Positions 58,669-64,000 of a stretch of 64,000 nucleotides of DNA are shown piece by piece. How positions within the stretch are numbered: the first letter of the stretch is position 1; every line of letters begins with the position of its first letter. The DNA is from an uncultured Bacteroidales bacterium (GTDB lineage Bacteria; Bacteroidota; Bacteroidia; Bacteroidales; Paludibacteraceae), in assembly GCA_900319645.1 (NCBI GenBank), contig ONPG01000001.1:1-64000 (forward strand), written 5' to 3'. The notes below the pieces were generated by a model. The model ran no database searches and was not told the DNA's origin. It was given only the letters and a program-made list of their open reading frames with translations. The position numbers and the translations under genes are program-made.

Positions 58669-59431
58669 GCTGACTATCGGCTATCGCAGGTCAGGTTCGG
58701 CGGATGCCGTCATCCAGCGTGACCTCACTTTCTCGCTCATGGAGGGCGAGATGGTCTGCATGCTCGGACCCAACGGTTGCGGCAAATCGACCCTGTTACG
58801 CACCCTTGCCGGCTTGCAACCGGCTCTCGGAGGAAGCTACTCGCTTCGTACTCTCTCTTTAGGAGAGGGAAGGGGAGAGATAGCCAAATCCATAGCTCTT
58901 GTCTTGACCGAACGGCTCTCGATGGACAACACCACGGTTCACGACGTGGTGGCACTCGGGCGTTACCCCTTCACCTCATTCCTCGACGGCTTGACTGACC
59001 TTGACGAACGGATCATAACCGAATCCCTGGAGCAGGTGGGTTTCACCAATCCCCAATCCCAAACCACCAATCCCCAATTCCCCATCACTCTCTCTCCCTT
59101 CAACTCGCATTCCGATGGAGAGAAACAACGTATCCTGATAGCCAAAGCACTTGCCCAACAGACTCCGATCATCCTTCTGGACGAACCCACAGCACACCTC
59201 GATCTGCCGCACAGGATTCTCGTTCTGCGGCTCCTCCGACGTCTGGCACACGAGCAAGGCAAGACTATCCTTATCTCCACCCACGAGCTCGATCTGGCAC
59301 TTGCCCTCTCTGATAGAATATTGCTTATGATACCAAGCGAAGGGGTTTTGCTGAATTCGTCGGATAGCCTTCGCAAACAAAACGCGTTCACAAAAGCCTT
59401 CGGAATGGATATTTTCAATCCCTTGGGATAA
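58640..59431 (+). CDS. ABC transporter ATPase (iron/cobalamin uptake type)
   Basis: A 263-residue ATPase from a GTG at 58640, overlapping the murF-alr end by 29 bases. The Walker A is LGPNGCGKSTLLRTLAGL, the signature is SDGEKQRILIAKAL, the Walker B and D-loop are ILLDEPTAHLD, and the switch is STHELDLAL. The SDGE form of the signature is typical of FecE/BtuD-type ATPases. A repeat-coded patch (TNPQSQTTNPQFPITLSP) interrupts the helical domain just before the signature. No permease or binding-protein gene is adjacent. Confidence 0.88.
   Translation: MSNVSISTNRLTIGYRRSGSADAVIQRDLTFSLMEGEMVCMLGPNGCGKSTLLRTLAGLQPALGGSYSLRTLSLGEGRGEIAKSIALVLTERLSMDNTTVHDVVALGRYPFTSFLDGLTDLDERIITESLEQVGFTNPQSQTTNPQFPITLSPFNSHSDGEKQRILIAKALAQQTPIILLDEPTAHLDLPHRILVLRLLRRLAHEQGKTILISTHELDLALALSDRILLMIPSEGVLLNSSDSLRKQNAFTKAFGMDIFNPLG
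59045..59088 (+). repeat. Low-complexity repeat inside the ABC ATPase gene
   Basis: The word ccaatcccc recurs with small changes and encodes TNPQSQTTNPQFPIT. It sits between the Q-loop region and the signature motif, a position that faces the partner subunit or permease. Confidence 0.88.
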
Positions 59432-59471
59432 GCGTCTTTTTTGCATAAAAATAATGTTTTCGAGCAAAAAA

Positions 59472-59503
59472 TTTGCATATATGTGCAAAATTTTGTAACT
59501 TTG
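59472..59503 (+). promoter_or_regulatory. Promoter for the transglutaminase-like gene
   Basis: TTTG (59472-59475), 20 bases, then TAACTTTG (59496-59503). The -33 region is TTTGCATATATG. Confidence 0.85.
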
Positions 59504-59521
59504 CACGCAAATTTGAATACC

Positions 59522-61093
59522 ATGCGTAGAGTACTACTTTTTTTATGTGCGTTCGTGGCAGCATCTGCCATGGCACAGCAAGACAGTTTTGAGGAGTTCC
59601 GCAAGCGGCAGCAAGCCAGTTTCAACCAGTTCAAATCGGACCAGCAAGCCGAGTTCGACGAGTTCCGCAGACGCGTGAATGCCGAGTATGCCGATTTCAT
59701 GCGCAAGGCATGGGAGAACTTCCCCGCTCAGGAGCCGGAGAAGCCCGTTAAAGAGCCGGAGGTAAAGCCGGTTGTGTTTGAGGATGAACCCGCTCCTAAG
59801 CCACAGGACGAACCTGCTCCGGTAGCCCAAGAACCTGAGGAAGAGCGTGCTCCCAAAGAGGATATCGCCCCCATCACCACGCCTAAGACCCAGATTGACA
59901 CCAAGCCCGTGGAGATAGCCGTCAAGCCTGTCGTGGTCATCATTCCAGCTCCCGAACCCGAACCGGAACCGATTGCTCCGGTTGAGCCCAAGAAAGAGGC
60001 ATACAAACGCGTGACCGTCAACTTTTTCAGCACGCTCGCTACCATCGGTTTTCCCGCTAACGACAACCTCAAACTGGCGCAACTGAACGAGAACGCCATA
60101 GCCGACGCATGGCAGCAACTGGCGCAACCCCAATATGATATTACCGTCAAAACGGCTCTGGATGCCCGCAAAGCCAATAACCTCTGCGACTGGGCGTACA
60201 TGCAACTGCTCCAAGCCGCCTGCGAGAAACAATACGGCAAGACCAACGAGGCGGTTCTGGCAGAGGCGTTCCTGATGGTTCAGTCCGGCTATCGCATCCG
60301 ACTGGGAATGGCGAACAGCAAACTCTATATGCTGATTGCCAGCAACTACGACATCTTCGATTACGTCTATTACAAGCTCGACGGCAGCAAGTTCTACCTC
60401 ATCAGTCAGGACCAATGCCGCGACATGCAGATCACCCAAGCCAAATACGGCAAGGAGCGTTCGCTCTCCATGCAGATTTCCAAACTGCCCAGACTCAATT
60501 CCGACCCGACACCCAAACGCTCGCTCACGTCCAAGAAAGGCGTGACCGCTTCTGCGTCGGTCAACCGCAACCTGATTGATTTCTTCAATACCTATCCCCA
60601 GGCATGTGTGAGCGGCAAACAGACCACCCGTTGGGCGGCTTACGCCAATACGCCTCTGGACAAAGCGGTTAAGGACCAACTCTATCCCTCGCTCAAAAAG
60701 ACCATCGAAGGCATGAGCGAACGCGAGGCGGTAGGTATCCTGCTCAACTGGGTTCAGACGGCTTTTGAATACAAGTTCGACGATCAGGTCTGGGGACACG
60801 ACCGTGCGTTCTTCGCCCAGGAGACACTCTTCTATCCCTATTGCGACTGCGAGGACCGCTCGATCCTCTTCTCACGCCTTGTGCGCGACCTGGTGGGACT
60901 GGACGTCGTACTCCTTTATTATCCCGGCCACTTGGCTACGGCCGTGGGATTTACCAACGAGGTTAAGGGGGATTACCTGACCTACAACCAACGCAAATAC
61001 GTGGTCTGCGACCCGACGTATATCAACGCAGGAGTAGGCAAAACCATGCCCGGCATGAACAATCAAGAGGCACAAGTGATTGCACTTAAATAA
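59522..61093 (+). CDS. Secreted protein with a transglutaminase-like domain
   Basis: The ATG at 59522 gives 523 residues. Order: signal peptide (MRRVLLFLCAFVAASAMA), a coiled-coil-like repeat of F-x-x-F patterns (FEEFRKRQQASFNQFKSD, FDEFRRRVNAEYADFMRKAW), a Pro/Glu/Val-rich linker (about residues 75-180), a helical region, and a C-terminal transglutaminase-like domain with Cys in YPYCDCEDRSILFS, His in YYPGHLATAVGF and Asp in VVCDPTYINAG. The catalytic triad looks intact. The Pro-rich linker could span the periplasm or cell wall. Target unknown. Confidence 0.8.
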   Translation: MRRVLLFLCAFVAASAMAQQDSFEEFRKRQQASFNQFKSDQQAEFDEFRRRVNAEYADFMRKAWENFPAQEPEKPVKEPEVKPVVFEDEPAPKPQDEPAPVAQEPEEERAPKEDIAPITTPKTQIDTKPVEIAVKPVVVIIPAPEPEPEPIAPVEPKKEAYKRVTVNFFSTLATIGFPANDNLKLAQLNENAIADAWQQLAQPQYDITVKTALDARKANNLCDWAYMQLLQAACEKQYGKTNEAVLAEAFLMVQSGYRIRLGMANSKLYMLIASNYDIFDYVYYKLDGSKFYLISQDQCRDMQITQAKYGKERSLSMQISKLPRLNSDPTPKRSLTSKKGVTASASVNRNLIDFFNTYPQACVSGKQTTRWAAYANTPLDKAVKDQLYPSLKKTIEGMSEREAVGILLNWVQTAFEYKFDDQVWGHDRAFFAQETLFYPYCDCEDRSILFSRLVRDLVGLDVVLLYYPGHLATAVGFTNEVKGDYLTYNQRKYVVCDPTYINAGVGKTMPGMNNQEAQVIALK

Positions 61094-61127
61094 AAGATAA
61101 TGGATTATTGACAATTGATAATTGGGA

Positions 61128-61652
61128 ATGAAAGGAAACAAGGCTATATGGGTTGTTCTGCTGCTTGTGGCGGTAGCGGCAGCAGGAGCGGTAACGTGGT
61201 ATATGCTGCGTGACGAGCAACCCGCGCAGGAACAACCGGAGCAGGATGAGGTGGAAACAGGCGTTACGACATCCGACGGCTTCTCGACTGATGCCGTCAT
61301 CTATATGGAGGACGAGATGCCGGAGGCGGATCCGATGATTGTCGGCAAATGGCAGTCCTCGGACAACCCACAATGGTACAAGGTCTATTATGACGACTAC
61401 GATGAAGACGAACAACTGTTCTGGGGCAAAGAGTGGGATGAATCAGAGGATGTGCTGGAGGAAGATCTCAAATACCACGGAAACGGATGGTTCCGATGGG
61501 AGAAGAAGGGCACGGAACTATGTGAATACGCCACGATGGACTACCGCGACGTGCCGATTGCCAAGATATACGAAATCACCTATTTGGACAGCACAACCAT
61601 CGCTTATCATGAGAAAAGCCGTCGCCAACCCTATCGTTTTACAAGAAAATGA
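61128..61652 (+). CDS. Uncharacterised single-pass membrane protein
   Basis: The ATG at 61128 gives 174 residues: one N-terminal helix (AIWVVLLLVAVAAAGAVTWYM), an acidic stretch, then a compact beta-rich domain (IVGKWQSSDNPQWYKVYYDD, WFRWEKKGTELCEYATMDY). I do not recognise the family. The aromatic, acidic domain might fold like a small lipocalin-type barrel. It follows the transglutaminase-like gene after a spacer of the attgata type and is probably cotranscribed. Confidence 0.7.
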   Translation: MKGNKAIWVVLLLVAVAAAGAVTWYMLRDEQPAQEQPEQDEVETGVTTSDGFSTDAVIYMEDEMPEADPMIVGKWQSSDNPQWYKVYYDDYDEDEQLFWGKEWDESEDVLEEDLKYHGNGWFRWEKKGTELCEYATMDYRDVPIAKIYEITYLDSTTIAYHEKSRRQPYRFTRK

Positions 61653-61680
61653 GCCTTTTTTGAAAAAAAAACGCAAAATA

Positions 61681-61712
61681 TTTGGTCATATCAAAAAAAA
61701 ATAGTAATTTTG
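61681..61712 (+). promoter_or_regulatory. Promoter for rplM-rpsI
   Basis: TTTG (61681-61684), 20 bases, then TAATTTTG (61705-61712). The leader to the rplM ATG at 61869 is about 150 bases, far longer than for other genes here. Confidence 0.85.
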
Positions 61713-61718
61713 CAGCCG

Positions 61719-61868
61719 TTTTTCGCGTGTAACTCGCGCGGGAACATAAAATAAACAATATTAATCGCCGCGTTGGGCAGTGGATTCGCGTGAAATAGTA
61801 CCCCGTACATTTGTAAATCGCAAATCGTAAATGATGTCTGTCGGCACGGCCTAAAACAAACTAAATTA
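61719..61868 (+). promoter_or_regulatory. Long leader of the rplM-rpsI transcript
   Basis: The leader includes GC-rich patches (ctcgcgcggg, cgccgcgttgggc) and an aaatcgt-type repeat (61815-61835). Ribosomal-protein operons are often controlled through such leaders by one of their products. No known leader motif was recognised. Confidence 0.4.
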
Positions 61869-62324
61869 ATGGAATTTAACAGTTACATGACAGCGTCTGT
61901 GAACAAAGCAACTGCTCAGAAAGAGTGGGTTGTTGTGGATGCTGAAGGCCAGATTCTCGGCCGCATGGCTAGCAAAGTAGCCAAGTTGTTGCGCGGTAAG
62001 TACAAACCGTCGTACACACCCAATGTAGATTGCGGAGACAACGTAATCATCGTCAACGCCGCTAAGGTTCAGCTTACCGGCAACAAATGGAACGACCGCG
62101 TTTATGTACGCTACACCGGTTTCCCGGGTGGTCAGCGTGAGTTCACTCCGGCTGATTTGATGGCCAAGGGTGCAGACAAACTCGTTCGTCGCGTAGTAAA
62201 AGGTATGCTTCCGAAAAACCGCCTCGGAGCTCGTCAGATCACCAATCTGTACATCTTCGACGGAGCAGAGCACAACATGCAGGCTCAGCAACCTAAACAA
62301 ATTGATATTAACACTTTGAAATAA
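61869..62324 (+). CDS. rplM: 50S ribosomal protein L13
   Basis: A 151-residue protein with the L13 core EWVVVDAEGQILGRMASKVA, NAAKVQLTGNKWNDRVYV, YTGFPGG, and VKGMLPKNRLGARQITNLYI. It binds 23S rRNA early in 50S assembly. First gene of rplM-rpsI. Confidence 0.98.
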   Translation: MEFNSYMTASVNKATAQKEWVVVDAEGQILGRMASKVAKLLRGKYKPSYTPNVDCGDNVIIVNAAKVQLTGNKWNDRVYVRYTGFPGGQREFTPADLMAKGADKLVRRVVKGMLPKNRLGARQITNLYIFDGAEHNMQAQQPKQIDINTLK

Positions 62325-62336
62325 AAATAGAAGAAC

Positions 62337-62723
62337 ATGGAAACAGTTAATGCATTAGGACGTCGTAAAGAGGCAGTTGCACGCGTTTACGTCAATGAGG
62401 GTGCCGGCAAGATTACTATCAACGGCCGCGACATCGAGACATATTTCCCCTCTTCTATTCTGCGCTATATCGTGCTCCAGCCGCTCAACAAACTCGAGGC
62501 TGCTGGCAAATACGATATCAAGGTTACGCTGGACGGCGGAGGATTCAAAGGTCAGGCAGAGGCTTTGCGTTTGGCTATCGCTCGTGCTCTGGTCAAAATC
62601 AATCCGGAAGACAAGGCTGCTCTGAAGGCAGAAGGCTTCATGACTCGTGACGCTCGTGAGGTTGAGCGTAAGAAACCGGGTCAGCCCAAAGCTCGCAAGC
62701 ACTTCCAGTTCAGCAAACGTTAA
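62337..62723 (+). CDS. rpsI: 30S ribosomal protein S9
   Basis: A 128-residue protein: ALGRRKEAVARVYV at the start, KYDIKVTLDGGGFKGQAEAL in the middle, and the basic C-terminal tail RDAREVERKKPGQPKARKHF...FSKR that reaches the P-site tRNA. It follows rplM after 12 bases. Confidence 0.98.
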   Translation: METVNALGRRKEAVARVYVNEGAGKITINGRDIETYFPSSILRYIVLQPLNKLEAAGKYDIKVTLDGGGFKGQAEALRLAIARALVKINPEDKAALKAEGFMTRDAREVERKKPGQPKARKHFQFSKR

Positions 62724-62739
62724 TCGAAACTACAATCCA

Positions 62740-62779
62740 AATCGTGGGGACTCCTTCGGGACTACCTCACGATTGTTTT
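62740..62779 (+). terminator. Probable terminator after rpsI
   Basis: aatcgtg (62740-62746) and cacgatt (62768-62774) pair as the outer stem, with an imperfect inner stem around a ttcg loop, followed by gtttt. Confidence 0.65.
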
Positions 62780-62903
62780 GGTTGCCTAAAGCGCGCGTGC
62801 GTGCTTGTGCGTATATTTATAATGTATTATGCGCATGAAGAGCATACCAAAATCAACGGATATTAATCAAATAACTAAACAAACATTAAACATTTCAATC
62901 AAA

Positions 62904-63734
62904 ATGAGAACTAATTTTGATCAACTTCTCGAGGCTGGCGCACACTTTGGTCACCTCAAACGCAAATGGAATCCCGCTATGGCTCCTTACATCTACATGG
63001 AGCGTAACGGCATCCACATCATCGACCTCAACAAGACTGTTGTGAAAGTAGAAGAGGCTGCAGAGGCTCTCAAGAACCTCGCTCGTAGCGGACGCAAAGT
63101 GCTGTTTGTCGGCACCAAGAAACAGGCTCAGGAGGTAGTAGCCGCTCACGCACAGGAAATCGGCATGCCGTATATCACCGAGCGTTGGGCCGGTGGTATG
63201 CTTACCAACTTCCCGACTATCCGCAAGGCTGTCAAGAAAATGGGTCAGATCGACAAGATGATGACCGACGGCACCCTGGAGAACGTCAGCAAACGCGAGA
63301 AACTGCAAATCACCCGTCAGCGTGAGAAACTGGAGAAGAACCTTGGTTCTATCGCAGACATGACTCGTCTCCCGAGCGCAGTTTTCGTAGTGGACGTAAT
63401 GGAGGAGCATATCGCAGTGGCAGAGGCTAACCGCCTCGGTATCCCTGTTTTCGGTATTGTGGACACCAACTCCAACCCCAACAACATCGATTTCGTAATC
63501 CCTGCTAACGACGACGCAACCAAGTCGATCGACGTGATCCTTGGCGCTGTTTGCGATGCAATCAAGGAGGGACTCGAAGAGCGCAAAGTAGAGAAAGCAG
63601 ACGAGCAAGCTGCTGAAGCTCAGGCTGATGCAGAGGCTCCCGCTCCCAAAGAGCGTCGTCAGCGTATCCGCAAAGCTGCTCCCAAAGCAGAGGCTGAGAA
63701 AGTAGCTGAAGCTAAGGAAGAGGCTGCTGAATAA
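62904..63734 (+). CDS. rpsB: 30S ribosomal protein S2
   Basis: The ATG at 62904 gives 276 residues: FDQLLEAGAHFGHLKRKWNP, GIHIIDLNKTV, RKVLFVGTKKQAQ, ERWAGGMLTNFPTIRK, DTNSNPNNIDFVIPANDDA. The C-terminal 45 residues are an acidic, Ala/Glu/Lys-rich extension, common in the phylum. It is followed by tsf, the usual order. Confidence 0.98.
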   Translation: MRTNFDQLLEAGAHFGHLKRKWNPAMAPYIYMERNGIHIIDLNKTVVKVEEAAEALKNLARSGRKVLFVGTKKQAQEVVAAHAQEIGMPYITERWAGGMLTNFPTIRKAVKKMGQIDKMMTDGTLENVSKREKLQITRQREKLEKNLGSIADMTRLPSAVFVVDVMEEHIAVAEANRLGIPVFGIVDTNSNPNNIDFVIPANDDATKSIDVILGAVCDAIKEGLEERKVEKADEQAAEAQADAEAPAPKERRQRIRKAAPKAEAEKVAEAKEEAAE

Positions 63735-63779
63735 TAATCGTAAATCGTTAAATCGTAAATCGTAAAATCGTAAATTATT
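63735..63779 (+). repeat. aaatcgt repeat between rpsB and tsf
   Basis: Five copies of the 7-base word aaatcgt or near variants fill the gap and end right before the tsf ATG. TAA triplets appear repeatedly in the reading direction. Confidence 0.92.
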
Positions 63780-64000
63780 ATGGCAGTAACATTAGCAGAT
63801 ATCAAGAAACTGCGTGACATCACAGGCGCAGGTATGATGGACGTCAAGAAAGCACTCGAAGAGGCTAACGGCGATTTCGAGGTTGCTAAAGACCTGCTCC
63901 GCAAACGCGGTCAGGCTATCGCAGCTAAACGTAGCGACCGTGAGGCTTCCGAGGGTTGCGTACTCGCGAAGGTACAGGGCAACTTCGGCGCTATCGTGGG
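63780..64000 (+). CDS. tsf: Elongation factor Ts, 5' part
   Basis: The frame starts at ATG 63780 and runs off the window, with 73 codons seen. [37 protein letters not shown] and [20 protein letters not shown] are the EF-Ts UBA-like N-terminal domain. EF-Ts reloads EF-Tu with GTP. Confidence 0.97.
   Translation, partial: MAVTLADIKKLRDITGAGMMDVKKALEEANGDFEVAKDLLRKRGQAIAAKRSDREASEGCVLAKVQGNFGAIV

Overview
The window is a gene-dense stretch of a Bacteroidales-type (Bacteroidota) chromosome. The evidence is fourteen promoters of the TTTG / TAnnTTTG kind used by the Bacteroidota housekeeping sigma factor, little sign of Shine-Dalgarno leaders, and lineage-typical genes and orders: a MurF-Alr fusion, a long NusB, YbbR with YajC, the Rpb6-like omega subunit, DUF4494, DUF3276, DUF4377, GSCFA and glycine-lipid synthesis genes. 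No genus can be named from this sequence alone. No tRNA, rRNA or CRISPR array was found.

Layout. 1-1361: the end of a large secreted surface protein, closed by a strong terminator. 1500-3090: an AAA+/DUF4143 ATPase cassette bounded by related repeats. 14634 down to 3068 (minus strand): a tightly packed run nusB - yajC - ybbR - DegT aminotransferase - rpoN - PAP2 - Lnb-like - phosphatase-like - DUF4494 - two glycine-lipid-type acyltransferases - PLPBP/HAD fusion. 14763-17561: DUF3276 protein and the bamD - rpoZ - coaBC operon. 17618-20819: ApbE, two paralogous outer-membrane barrels and a small HTH protein. 20970-24451 (plus): mnmE - yicC - gmk - nadD. 24565-30010: a probable acquired island with a type III restriction-modification pair and a ParE-type toxin-antitoxin pair. 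30141-37140: prmA, a lipoprotein nitroreductase, folC, dnaE. 37679-49086: glycosyltransferase, PagL-like deacylase, ffh, folD, prfA, rsmE, PAP2, LolE-like permease, GSCFA. 49091-55705 (minus): S41 protease, coaD, acyltransferase, IMPACT-like protein, C1 peptidase, prfB, a cytidylate-kinase-like protein. 56062-64000 (plus): tcdA, murF-alr, an ABC ATPase, a transglutaminase-like protein, and rplM - rpsI - rpsB - tsf.

The strongest unexplained signal is a set of short tandem repeats (units mostly 7, 8, 15 or 16 bp) in a large share of the gaps between cistrons. The families checked read in the direction of transcription. Similar words occur inside coding genes as in-frame low-complexity segments (surface protein, PLPBP, folC, glycosyltransferase, PagL-like protein, GSCFA, ABC ATPase). 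They also form the linker of the PLPBP-HAD fusion, the C-terminal tails of folC and the cytidylate-kinase-like protein, and the TTG start of coaBC. This looks like an active process that creates and expands intercistronic spacers and sometimes captures them into proteins.

Other points worth attention are a MurF domain that has lost about half its length while fused to an intact alanine racemase, a phosphatase-like protein without its usual metal ligands, a nadD that stops short beside the restriction island, an extended -33 promoter element with an almost invariant 20-bp spacing, and an RF2 with SPY instead of SPF.
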